A stretch of 64,000 bases of DNA, from positions 372,001 through 436,000 of the forward strand of contig NZ_JAJLMN010000001.1 of the NCBI RefSeq assembly GCF_021730615.1. Reading direction: 5' to 3'. Under the pieces are notes generated by a model. The model was not told the DNA's origin, made no database searches, and saw nothing but the letters and a program-made list of their open reading frames with translations. Source of the DNA: Lichenibacterium dinghuense. GTDB lineage: Bacteria; Pseudomonadota; Alphaproteobacteria; Rhizobiales; Beijerinckiaceae. A program made the position numbers and the translations under genes. Each line of letters starts with the position of its first letter. Positions within the stretch are counted from its first letter, which is position 1. Shown here one piece after another: positions 50,785 through 59,227 of this stretch.

Positions 50785-51501
50785 TCAGCGGATCTGTGAC
50801 AGGAGCAGGCGGGCCGCCTCGCGATCGGCGGCCGTGTTCTGCCCTTCCAGGGCCAGCGTGCCGCCCGCCGCGTAGGCGGCCGCGGCGGCGAGCAGGCTGC
50901 CGAGCTTCGCCGGCGCGGAGGAGTCGAAGGCCGCGTAAGCGCCGCCGGTCACGCGGGCGATCTCGCGGAACGCGCGCTCGGCCGCCCGGTCGTGCCCCTC
51001 GTGGAACATGAAACACTTGAGGCCCAGCAGGGCCAACTCGCCGGCGGTGGAGCAGAGCGGGTCCACGCGCTCCTCGACGGCGTCGCCGACGAAGACAAGG
51101 GCGCCGGTGCGCGCCCGGCGCGCCTCGTCCCTCGCGTGGGCCAGCACGCGGCCGATCTGCGTGTTGCCGCCCTCGACGCGGATGCGGCTCATCAGCCGAT
51201 CGAGCCCCGCGCCGCCCGACACGAAGGCCGAGGCCTTGCACTCGCGCAGGCCCCGAAAATACACGAGCTGCACGTCGAGGCCGCCGAGCTTGGCGGTGAT
51301 GTCGAACATGCGGCCCTGCAGCGCGATGGCGGCGTCCCAGGTGGGCTGCCGGCTCATCGTGGCGTCGAGCGCGAAGATCAGCCGGCCGCGCGTACCGGCT
51401 GCGTGGGGGGCGGGAGCGCGGCGCGACCCGTCGAAGGCGTCGACGGATGAGCTCGGCGAGGCGGAACGGTTGATCGCGCGGCGATCGTCGAACGGCGGCA
51501 C
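50785..51501 (-). CDS. VWA-domain protein
   Basis: A 238-residue protein with the MIDAS motif DATMS (FALDATMSRQPTWDAAIALQGRMFD) and supporting Thr in GGNTQIGRVLAHA and Asp in LVFVGDAVEE. This VWA type travels with a membrane DnaJ gene in Hyphomicrobiales, as here. Its partner is unknown. The first 40 residues are disordered. Confidence 0.83.
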   Translation of the reverse strand: MPPFDDRRAINRSASPSSSVDAFDGSRRAPAPHAAGTRGRLIFALDATMSRQPTWDAAIALQGRMFDITAKLGGLDVQLVYFRGLRECKASAFVSGGAGLDRLMSRIRVEGGNTQIGRVLAHARDEARRARTGALVFVGDAVEERVDPLCSTAGELALLGLKCFMFHEGHDRAAERAFREIARVTGGAYAAFDSSAPAKLGSLLAAAAAYAAGGTLALEGQNTAADREAARLLLSQIR

Positions 51502-51612
51502 GGCGGCTCCTCGGGGCGCGGCTCGGGGCGGAACCGCTTCAACATCGTGCAGCGCCGGCCCGACCGCAAGCGGCCCGCCGCCGCAGAGCGGCGACGGCCA
51601 ATCGCCAACGCG

Positions 51613-52050
51613 TCAGATCAGCCCGAGGTCGCGCAGCTCGCGCCGCAGCGCGTCCGGCAGCGCCAGGAGCTCGGGGCCGAGCAGGCCGGCGTCGCGCGGC
51701 GCGGAGGCGGGTTCGAGGTAGCGCCAGCCCTGGAAGGGGCGGCAGGGCCGCGCCTCCACCGGCACCACGGCGGGCTCGAGCACGAGGTGGCACCGGCCGA
51801 TGCCGTCGCCGTCCGTGAAGGGCCGGACGTCGACGAGGCGCTGGCGCGCCGCGACCTGGCCCTTGATGACCCAGAACAGCGAGCCGCCGTCGAGCAGTTC
51901 CGCGAGACGCTTCGGCACCATGCGGGTGGTGTGGCGCTGCTCGGCCGCCTGCCCGGCGCGGCGCTGCGCGGTCAATCGCTCGGCGATGAAGCCTTCGAGG
52001 TCGGCCACGGACTCGGCTCCGACGCAGAGTTTGAGGAGATGCAGGGGCAT
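51613..52050 (-). CDS. DUF1489 protein
   Basis: A 145-residue protein starting MPLHLLKLCVGAESVADLEGF, the DUF1489 hallmark, with MVPKRLAELLDGGSLFWVIKGQVAARQRL. Function is unknown. ATG 52050 is chosen because homology begins there, though ATG 52062 is in frame. Confidence 0.85.
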   Translation of the reverse strand: MPLHLLKLCVGAESVADLEGFIAERLTAQRRAGQAAEQRHTTRMVPKRLAELLDGGSLFWVIKGQVAARQRLVDVRPFTDGDGIGRCHLVLEPAVVPVEARPCRPFQGWRYLEPASAPRDAGLLGPELLALPDALRRELRDLGLI

Positions 52051-52249
52051 GGCGTCCTTCATCGAGCGGCGGGCGCCGCCGCGCAAGACGCCGCGGCCTC
52101 CCCCGACCTGTCACGCGGAAGACACGCAGCCCGCGAACCGGCATCGGGGGGCAACCTTGACCCTGGCCTTTGTGTTACATCGACTAAGTCGTGCTCAGAC
52201 TGTCCGGAGGCCGCCCCTGCCCGGAGGCTGGCACCAGGAGATCACGTCG

Positions 52250-53074
52250 ATGGTGAAGCAAAGCCGCCGGTCCATGCTGCTGGGAGGCGTCGCGCTGGCG
52301 GGGTTCGCCGCGCTGCCGATGCGCGCGGCCCTCGCCCAGGAGGTCGAGGCCGAGGAGATCTACGGCCCCGTCAAGGACGAGCCCTATCCGGTCAAGGGCA
52401 TCGACCTCAACCGCGTCAACCCGCGCTTCCTGCGCACGCTGGTCGACTACCCGACCGACCAGCCGCCCGGCAGCATCGTCATCGACCCGAAGGGGCACTT
52501 CCTCTACCTCATCATCGACAACGGTCAGGCCATCCGCTACGGCGTCGGCGTCGGCCGCGAGGGCTTCCTGTGGTCCGGGCAGGCCACGATCGGCGCCAAG
52601 CGCGAGTGGCCGGACTGGTATCCGCCGAAGGAGATGTTCGCGCGCCAGCCCGAGATCGTCGGCGCGATGTCGAAGCTGCCGAGCGGCCTCGGCATGCACG
52701 GCGGCCCCGGCAACCCGCTCGGCGCGCGCGCCATGTACCTCTACAAGGACGGCAAGGACACGCTGTTCCGCATCCACGGCACGGTCGAGCCCTACACCAT
52801 CGGCTCCAGCGTGTCGTCGGGCTGCATCCGCATGATGAACCAGGACGTGCTCGACCTGTACTCACGCGTCGACGTCGGCACCAAGGTGCTGGTGCTCGGT
52901 GACGCGCAGCCGACGAACCAGCAGGTCGCCGAGGAGCGCAGCAACGCCACGACCCGCCCGCGCACGCGGCGGCTCGCCCGGCCGGAGCCGCTCGATGCGG
53001 CGGACGCCGGCGTCCCGGCCGAGCCGCGCCCGGTCTACGGCAACGCCCAGGTGCCGAACGACCCCGACTACTGA
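52250..53074 (+). CDS. L,D-transpeptidase (YkuD family)
   Basis: A 274-residue exported enzyme that makes 3-3 crosslinks in peptidoglycan or attaches lipoproteins. A Tat-like signal (KQSRRSMLLGGVALAGFAALPMRAALA) is followed by a YkuD domain with His in FRIHGTVEPYTIG and Cys in SSGCIRM. The C-terminal tail (about 225-274) is disordered. An intrinsic terminator follows. Confidence 0.95.
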   Translation: MVKQSRRSMLLGGVALAGFAALPMRAALAQEVEAEEIYGPVKDEPYPVKGIDLNRVNPRFLRTLVDYPTDQPPGSIVIDPKGHFLYLIIDNGQAIRYGVGVGREGFLWSGQATIGAKREWPDWYPPKEMFARQPEIVGAMSKLPSGLGMHGGPGNPLGARAMYLYKDGKDTLFRIHGTVEPYTIGSSVSSGCIRMMNQDVLDLYSRVDVGTKVLVLGDAQPTNQQVAEERSNATTRPRTRRLARPEPLDAADAGVPAEPRPVYGNAQVPNDPDY

Positions 53075-53108
53075 CCGGTCGATCACCGGGGGGCGGAACA
53101 GCGATGCG

Positions 53109-53130
53109 ACGGCCGCCCACGGGCGGCCGT
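53109..53130 (+). terminator. Intrinsic terminator after the L,D-transpeptidase gene
   Basis: Inverted repeat ACGGCCGCC (53109-53117) / GGCGGCCGT (53122-53130) followed by CTCTCGTTT. It lies 35 bases after the stop. Confidence 0.7.
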
Positions 53131-53155
53131 CTCTCGTTTGGCCAGGAGGTGTCCG

Positions 53156-53632
53156 ATGATCCTCACGCCCGCGGCGGTGGTGCAGGCGATGCCCGCGTCG
53201 CCGGACTGCGCGGCGGCCGACCTCGCCCTCAGCTTCGACGGCCGGGACGGCGCCTTCGACGGCATGCAGCACGGCGGCACGCTGATGGTGGTGCGCAACC
53301 GCGGCGCCGGCCGGTGCCGCATCCCCGGCCTGCCCCGCATCACCTTCGCGGGGCCGGGCGGCGGGGCGCTGCCGATCCGCTTCGCGCCGCCGCCCGGGAT
53401 GCATCCCGGGCCGGTCGTGCTGCCGGTCAGCCTCGCGCCCGGCGCGACGGCGAGCGCGGAGCTGCGATGGGTGTCGGGCGACGCCTTTCCGGGCGGGCGC
53501 TGCTACCGAACCACGACGGTCCGGGTGTCGTTCGGCGCGGCGGCGCTCGACGCGCCCTTCACCGAGCAGTTCTGCGGCCCGGCGGCGGGCGCCATCTTCG
53601 GCCAGTCCTGGCTCACGCCGGGGAAAGGGTAG
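53156..53632 (+). CDS. DUF4232-like protein
   Basis: A 158-residue protein with the DUF4232 pattern (DLALSFDGRDGAFDGMQHGGTLMVVRNRGAGRCRIPGLPRI; SLAPGATASAELRWVSGD) and two Cys pairs. These are usually secreted, but the first 20 residues are weakly hydrophobic (MILTPAAVVQAMPASP), so export is uncertain. AGGAGGT precedes ATG 53156. Confidence 0.65.
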   Translation: MILTPAAVVQAMPASPDCAAADLALSFDGRDGAFDGMQHGGTLMVVRNRGAGRCRIPGLPRITFAGPGGGALPIRFAPPPGMHPGPVVLPVSLAPGATASAELRWVSGDAFPGGRCYRTTTVRVSFGAAALDAPFTEQFCGPAAGAIFGQSWLTPGKG

Positions 53633-53654
53633 AGCAACCCGTGCGCCGTCCCGC

Positions 53655-53906
53655 TCACGGCTTCGGACCTCGATCGCGCTTCGCCCTGTCGACCTGCCGG
53701 GCGGTGCCGACCGGCATGGGGTCCACGCCGGCCGCCAGCAGGGCGGCGCGCCGCTGCCCCGGCCCGGCGAGCGCCTGCCCGACATGGAAGAGGCCCGAGC
53801 CCACGCCGGCCATCAGCGCGGCGACGAGGCCGATCCCACCGAGGGCGCGCATCGCCGCCCCCCGCACCGCAACGCCCGGCATCGCCGCGCCCACCCCATG
53901 CCGCAT
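53655..53906 (-). CDS. Small protein with one membrane helix
   Basis: An 83-residue basic protein with a hydrophobic segment (ALGGIGLVAALMAGVGSGLFHVG). It has no recognised family. The gene lies between the convergent DUF4232 gene and the divergent large protease gene. Confidence 0.5.
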   Translation of the reverse strand: MRHGVGAAMPGVAVRGAAMRALGGIGLVAALMAGVGSGLFHVGQALAGPGQRRAALLAAGVDPMPVGTARQVDRAKRDRGPKP

Positions 53907-54093
53907 GGTCCGCCATCCTTCGCGATTCGGAGGGATCGTAGCGACGAATGCTTAAGCACCCCGTCGGCGCTGCGATCCGCCGAGCCGGTCGGAGACGGGC
54001 TGCATCGGCGCGCGTTCTCCTCCCCGCGTTGAAATGCGTCGACTTCCGCTCGCGATCGGCTAAGCTTCACCTCAACCTTGGGGGAGGGGCGCC

Positions 54094-57000
54094 TTGACGG
54101 ACCGCACGTGGAATGGTGGCTCGGGCGATTGGGCCGACCCGGATCAGTGGGCCGCGGGCGACACCGGGGCGCCGGGCGCGCCGATCCCGGGCGACACCGC
54201 CACTGTCGGGAGCGGCACGGCCGACCTCGTCGGTGCCGAGGGGCTGGACGGTTCGTTCTACGACGGCGTGGGCATCACCCTGGGCGACGGCGCGAGCGAC
54301 CCAGCCATGCTGCAGCTGTCGGGCGCCTACCTGGCGTCGCTGGCCTCCGTCACGCTGGCGGGCTCGGCGACGATCGCGTCAGACGGCACCTCGGCGATCG
54401 CCTGCCCGGTCGCGGACGCGGTCGCCGGCTCGATCCTGACGCTGTCGGGCGATCCGTCGGTCCAGAACGGACTGCTGGTGACCAACGATGCGTCCGTCAC
54501 GGTCGCGGCGGGCGCCACGCTGGACCTCGAAGGCCGCATCACCGACGAGGCGGGTGCGGCCATCACGGCGGCCGCGGGCGCGACGCTGATCAACGACGCC
54601 GCGGTCCTGATCGAGGGATCGACCATCGACGTCGGCGGCGCGCTGATCGGCACGGGCACGATCACGTTGGGCGACGCCTGCACGGTGGACCTCGAAGGCA
54701 GCGTGTCGTCGGGACAGACCATCGCGTTCTCGGACGTCGACGGCCGGCTTGAGATCGCGGCGCCCAACGTCTTCGCGGGCGCGATCACGGGCTTCGGCTC
54801 CGGCGACCTCCTCGACGTCACCAGCGTCGTGGCGAGCAGCGCCGCCTACGATGCCGCGACGCAGACGCTGTCGCTCTACGGCGCGGCGGGCCAGGTGCTG
54901 ACTCAGCTGCACGACGTGCAGGCCGCGGCCGGCACGTTGAACGTCGCCGACGACGGACAGGGCGGCACGACGATCAGCTACGCCGGCTCCCTCCCGCGCA
55001 AGAAGTATCAGATCACCGACGGCGACCGTGCCGTGAGGGCGGACGTCGCGCGGACCACGGAACTCGCGCCCACTACCGGCGCCCCGATCACCGGCGCCGG
55101 GGTCAAGGTCGGCGTGATCTCGAGCAGCTTCGACAGGGTGGCGCCCGGCTCGGCGAACGCCGACGCAGCGGCCGGATACCTGCCCGCCAACCCGGACGGC
55201 ACTTCAGCCGTCACGGTGCTCACGGACAGCGGCCAGGGTGATGACGAGGGCCGCGCCATGCTCGAGGAGGTGCACCAGATCGCGCCCGGGGCGCAGCTCT
55301 ACTTCGCAGCCAACGGCAGCTCGCAGGCGGATTTCGCGGCGGCGGTCCAGGCGCTCCAGCGGGCGGGCTGCCAGATCATCGTCGACGACATCACCTACAC
55401 GCGCGGTCCCGACTATCAGGTCGATGCCGGCGCTGCGACGTCCGAGGCGGCCGCGGTGGCGGCGGGCGTCGATGTGTTCACCTCGGCCGGCAACTACGGC
55501 CGGGCCTACCTCGAGCAGCCTTTCACCCCGCAGGCGACCGTGCTCAGCGACGGCCGGGCCGCGGATGCCGAAGTGTTCGACGACGGCACCCCCTACGAGA
55601 CGGTCACCATCCCGGGCGGCAAGAGCACCGAAGTCGACCTCGAATGGACGGCGCCCTACGAGGGGGCCGGCGACGCGGGCGCCCCGGACGCGCTCGGCCT
55701 CGAAGTCTTCGACGCGTCGGGCAAACGCGTCGGCACCGGCAGGGTCGCGACCATGGCGGGGGTGCAGACCGCCGACGTGTACTTCTCCTTCCCGGTCGAG
55801 AACGAGGCGACCGACTACCGCTTGGCGGTGACGCTCAACGGGCAGCAGGTCAGCCCCTCGGCGTTCAAGATGATCCTGTCGAGCGGCGGCCTCACGGGCG
55901 GGACGGGCCCGGGCGGCATCTTCCACGACGAGGCGAGCGGCCAGGGCTCGGGGGACGAGCGCGCGCAGCAGCTCGTGCCGGGCGTCAACACGGTCGGCGA
56001 AAGCTACTTCGCCAACAGCGCGGCCTTTGGCCTCACGCCGAGCTACGATTACGCCGACAGCGACGTCGGTCCGGGGACGCTGCTCTACGACAGTTCGGGC
56101 GATCTACTCCCCGCGCCGCAGAACGCCGGCAAGGTCGACTTCGACGCGCCGAGCGGCATCTACACGACCGTTCCGGGGTTTCAACCCTTCGATGGCACCT
56201 CGGCGGCGGCGCCCAACGCGGCGGCCGTGGCGGCCCTGATGCTTCAGGCCAACCCGAACCTCACCCCGGCGCAGGTGACGGCGCTGCTGGGATCCACCGC
56301 GATCGACCAGGGCCTGCCCGCGCTCCAGCAGGGCGCAGGCCTGGTGCAGGCCGACGCGGCGGTGGCGGCCGCCATCGCGGCCGGGCAGGCGCCGGGCGAC
56401 GCGGCGTCGATCGATCCGGCCATCACGGTGGACGCGGCCGGCGACGCCGTCCTCACCGGCCGGGCGTCGAGCCCGAGCGGGGTCGCCTCCGTCGAGATCA
56501 GCGCCGTGGCGGGCGGCACGCGCCGAAACCTCGGCGCCGCGACGGTGAACCCCGACGGGACCTTCTCCTTCGTCGACGCGATCGGCTCGACCGCGCAGAG
56601 CTTCATCACCGCCACGGTGCACGACGCCGCGGGCGGCTACGCGCTGGTCGACGCCCCGTTCTCGCTCGCAGGCGGCGCTTCAGGCGACCAAACGGTGGTC
56701 CGGCAGGACAGCTACTCGGCCGACGGGAGCACGCTCCTGTCCCGGACGGCTTTCCAGTCGAGCGGGTCGCGCATCGTGAGCCTCGCGGCGCCCGGCCAGA
56801 CCGTCGCGCTCCAGCCCTTCGACGTCGCCGCCGGCCACCAGCAGCCGGACACCGCCTTCGTGTTCAGCGCCGGGGACGGGCTCGACGTGGTGAGCGGCTT
56901 CAAGCTCGGGGGCTCGGGCCACGACACGCTTCAACTGCCGTCAGCGGATTTCACGACCCTGGCCGCAGTATTCCGCAATACCGGCGACGTCGGCGGGAGC

Positions 57001-57102
57001 GCCTTCATCACGGACCCCCAGACGGGCGATGCCATCCGCCTCGCGGGCGTCACCACGGCCCAGTTGCGCGCCCACGCGAGGGACGTCGTCCTCGCGGGCT
57101 GA
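54094..57102 (+). CDS. Large S53/S8-like serine protease, probable type I secretion substrate
   Basis: A 1002-residue protein with no signal peptide. TTG 54094 follows GGGGGAGG. Residues 1-300 form repeated beta-strand motifs (ITDEAGAAITAAAGATLI, GTGTITLGDACTVDLEG). Residues 330-740 form a subtilisin-fold protease: VGVISSSFD, then DDEGRAMLEEVH (Glu385), and DGTSAAAPNAAAVAALM with the Ser703. The His of classical S8 proteases is not obvious, so this is closer to S53-like subtilisins. The C-terminal 130 residues (YSADGSTLLSRTAF, GSGHDTLQL) resemble type I secretion tails. No ABC exporter gene lies nearby. Confidence 0.7.
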   Translation: MTDRTWNGGSGDWADPDQWAAGDTGAPGAPIPGDTATVGSGTADLVGAEGLDGSFYDGVGITLGDGASDPAMLQLSGAYLASLASVTLAGSATIASDGTSAIACPVADAVAGSILTLSGDPSVQNGLLVTNDASVTVAAGATLDLEGRITDEAGAAITAAAGATLINDAAVLIEGSTIDVGGALIGTGTITLGDACTVDLEGSVSSGQTIAFSDVDGRLEIAAPNVFAGAITGFGSGDLLDVTSVVASSAAYDAATQTLSLYGAAGQVLTQLHDVQAAAGTLNVADDGQGGTTISYAGSLPRKKYQITDGDRAVRADVARTTELAPTTGAPITGAGVKVGVISSSFDRVAPGSANADAAAGYLPANPDGTSAVTVLTDSGQGDDEGRAMLEEVHQIAPGAQLYFAANGSSQADFAAAVQALQRAGCQIIVDDITYTRGPDYQVDAGAATSEAAAVAAGVDVFTSAGNYGRAYLEQPFTPQATVLSDGRAADAEVFDDGTPYETVTIPGGKSTEVDLEWTAPYEGAGDAGAPDALGLEVFDASGKRVGTGRVATMAGVQTADVYFSFPVENEATDYRLAVTLNGQQVSPSAFKMILSSGGLTGGTGPGGIFHDEASGQGSGDERAQQLVPGVNTVGESYFANSAAFGLTPSYDYADSDVGPGTLLYDSSGDLLPAPQNAGKVDFDAPSGIYTTVPGFQPFDGTSAAAPNAAAVAALMLQANPNLTPAQVTALLGSTAIDQGLPALQQGAGLVQADAAVAAAIAAGQAPGDAASIDPAITVDAAGDAVLTGRASSPSGVASVEISAVAGGTRRNLGAATVNPDGTFSFVDAIGSTAQSFITATVHDAAGGYALVDAPFSLAGGASGDQTVVRQDSYSADGSTLLSRTAFQSSGSRIVSLAAPGQTVALQPFDVAAGHQQPDTAFVFSAGDGLDVVSGFKLGGSGHDTLQLPSADFTTLAAVFRNTGDVGGSAFITDPQTGDAIRLAGVTTAQLRAHARDVVLAG

Positions 57103-57115
57103 CGCGCGGACCGCG

Positions 57116-57379
57116 TCACGCCGCATCCCCCGAGCGGAACGGCGTGAGGCGGCGCACCCAGCCGCCGAGCCCCCCGCCGTCCCGCTCGACCCGCACCTGC
57201 GTGTCGGCCACCGCCTGGGCGATCTCGGCCACCTCGTCCATCACGGCCAGCAACGCGTGCTCGACCGCGTCGAGGCTCGCGTAGACGTCGCCCGTCACCC
57301 TGGCTTCCGCGATGGTTCGGGCGATGTCCTCCAGGCGCCCCCGCACGCGCAGGGCGCTGAACATCTCGCTATCCACCAT
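57116..57379 (-). CDS. Small helical protein of unknown function
   Basis: An 87-residue protein predicted helical (ALRVRGRLEDIARTIAEARVTGDVYASLDAVEHALLAVMDEVAEIAQAVADTQV), with no recognised family. It is convergent with the protease gene (13 bases between stops). A (GGGGC)7 repeat lies about 170 bases upstream of its start. Confidence 0.5.
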   Translation of the reverse strand: MVDSEMFSALRVRGRLEDIARTIAEARVTGDVYASLDAVEHALLAVMDEVAEIAQAVADTQVRVERDGGGLGGWVRRLTPFRSGDAA

Positions 57380-57545
57380 CGGTGAGCTTCTCCGTCGTCG
57401 CGGGCCCGGCTGAACGCCCGCGCACTGCCCCGGCCTGCGGGACGCGCGAGGGTGTCTATCCTAAGACAACGGCGGGGTGACGGCACCACCAAACATCGCG
57501 GCGGGGACCGCACGACGCGGACCGCCGAGCCGGACGACGCGAAGC

Positions 57546-57580
57546 GGGGCGGGGCGGGGCGGGGCGGGGCGGGGCGGGGC
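57546..57580. repeat. (GGGGC)7 pentanucleotide repeat
   Basis: Seven perfect copies of GGGGC lie 18 bases past the ene-reductase stop (on the minus strand) and about 165 bases upstream of the small gene at 57116-57379. Such G-runs can form G-quadruplexes and vary in length by slippage. Confidence 0.9.
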
Positions 57581-57598
57581 CCCTGCGATCCCCGACCC

Positions 57599-58717
57599 TC
57601 AGCGCCGGATCTCGACGGGGCCCCGCATGCCCGGCCAGTCGGAATAGCCGTGGAAGTCGCCGCCGTACCAGGTCGCCTTGGGCGCCTCGGCCAGCGGACC
57701 GCCGGTGGCGAGGCGGTACACGAGGTCGGGGTTGGCGATGAAGGGGCGGCCGAAGGCGAAGAGGTCGGCGCGCCCTTCCGCGAGCTCGCGCTCGCAGAGC
57801 GCCAAGTCGAGGCCGTTGTTGCTCATCACGGCGCCCGCGAAGCGCTCGCGCAGGGCGGAGAGCTCGGCGCCGTCGGGCATGTCGCGGCTGCCCTGCGTCA
57901 CGCCCTCGATGACGTGGATGTAGAGCAGGCCGAGCTTCGACAGCGCGTCCACGTAGGCGCCGTAGGTTTCGGCCGGCGTGCTGTCGAGCGGCGTGTTGCC
58001 GACGCCGGTGGTCGCTGGCGACAGGCGGATGCCGACCCGCTCGGCAGTGCCCCAGCCTTGGATCGCGGCTTGCACCGCCTCCAGCGGGAAGCGCAGGCGG
58101 TTCTCGATCGAGCCGCCGTAGCGGTCCGTGCGCTCGTTGGTCGAGTCGCGCACGAACTGTTCGAGCAGGTAGTTGTTGGCCGAATGGACCTCGACGCCGT
58201 CGAAGCCCGCCCGCCGAGCGTTGGCGGCAGCGCGGCGGTAATCCTCGACGATGCCGGGGATCTCGTCCGTGTCGAGCGCGCGCGGCGTGACGTGGTCCTG
58301 CATGCCCTTCGCCGTGAAGGCCTGCCCCTCGGGCCGGATGGCCGAGGCCGAGACGGGGAGCTGCCCGCCGGGCTGCACGTCCGGGTGGGAGATGCGGCCC
58401 GTGTGCCAGAGCTGCAGGACGATGCGGCCGTCGTTGCGGTGCACCGCCTCGGTGACGCGCGACCAGGACTCCACCTGCGCGTCGGACCAGATGCCGGGCG
58501 TGTAGGCGTAGCCGACGCCCTGAGGCGAGATGTTGGTGGCCTCGGCGACGATCAGGCCGGCGCCGGCGCGCTGGGCGTAGTAGTCGGCCGCGAAGGGGGG
58601 CGGCACGCCCTCGGTGGAGGAGCGGCTGCGGGTCAGCGGCGCCATGACGACGCGGTTCTTGAGGTCGAGGTCGCCCAGGGTGAAGGGCTGCAGGACGGGG
58701 CTGTCGGCGTGGGGCAA
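57599..58717 (-). CDS. nemA: Ene-reductase of the Old Yellow Enzyme family
   Basis: A 372-residue FMN-dependent alkene reductase (NemA-like). Conserved features are LKNRVVMAPLTRSR, the substrate pair in VEVHSANNYLLEQF, NERTDRYGGSIENRLRF and the FMN-binding FGRPFIANPDLVYRL. NemA enzymes reduce electrophilic alkenes and nitro compounds. The start is TTG 58717; no ATG lies near. No NemR-like regulator is adjacent. Confidence 0.92.
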   Translation of the reverse strand: MPHADSPVLQPFTLGDLDLKNRVVMAPLTRSRSSTEGVPPPFAADYYAQRAGAGLIVAEATNISPQGVGYAYTPGIWSDAQVESWSRVTEAVHRNDGRIVLQLWHTGRISHPDVQPGGQLPVSASAIRPEGQAFTAKGMQDHVTPRALDTDEIPGIVEDYRRAAANARRAGFDGVEVHSANNYLLEQFVRDSTNERTDRYGGSIENRLRFPLEAVQAAIQGWGTAERVGIRLSPATTGVGNTPLDSTPAETYGAYVDALSKLGLLYIHVIEGVTQGSRDMPDGAELSALRERFAGAVMSNNGLDLALCERELAEGRADLFAFGRPFIANPDLVYRLATGGPLAEAPKATWYGGDFHGYSDWPGMRGPVEIRR

Positions 58718-58907
58718 AACGGGGCGTCTCGCGGGCTCGGTGCGGCGCGGGTGCGCCGGGTTTCACCACGGAAACGCGGGAGTTCTGTTCCGGTTCGCGT
58801 CGAGCATGCCTGTGAGGATCGCTCGGAGGCACTGCTCGACGCCTTTCAGGGTCGTCGATCGCTCGTCGCGCCCTCCCCGCCGCCGCATGGCGACGGGCTC
58901 GGCGCCT

Positions 58908-59147
58908 TCACTTCGCGTAGGAGTCGAAGATGGTCCGGCACTTGGGGCTGAGCTGCGTGCGGTGCGCCTTCATGCAGGCCTTGATCTTGTCCTCGTCCGG
59001 GATGGCGTCGCCGCACAGCTTGTTGACGTCGTCGTAGCAGGCCTGCTCGGCCTTCTGCCGCACCGTGTCGGTGGTGATCTCGGCCGAGGCCAGCGTGGGG
59101 GTCAGGAGGGTGAGAATCGTCAGGGCCGTCGCCAGAGTGGTGTGCAT
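58908..59147 (-). CDS. Small exported Cys-rich protein
   Basis: A 79-residue protein with a signal peptide (MHTTLATALTILTLLTPTLASA) and four Cys (ACYDDVNKLCGDAIPDEDKIKACMKAHRTQLSPKC) in the GLG1-type Cys-rich pattern common in small periplasmic proteins of Hyphomicrobiales. Function is unknown. Confidence 0.75.
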   Translation of the reverse strand: MHTTLATALTILTLLTPTLASAEITTDTVRQKAEQACYDDVNKLCGDAIPDEDKIKACMKAHRTQLSPKCRTIFDSYAK

Positions 59148-59227
59148 CGTGGGATTCGAGCCTCGATTAACGTCGGGCGGACGCATAGCCCGGTTCGGAG
59201 GGGCGCGCAAAGGTCCGACGTTTCGCC

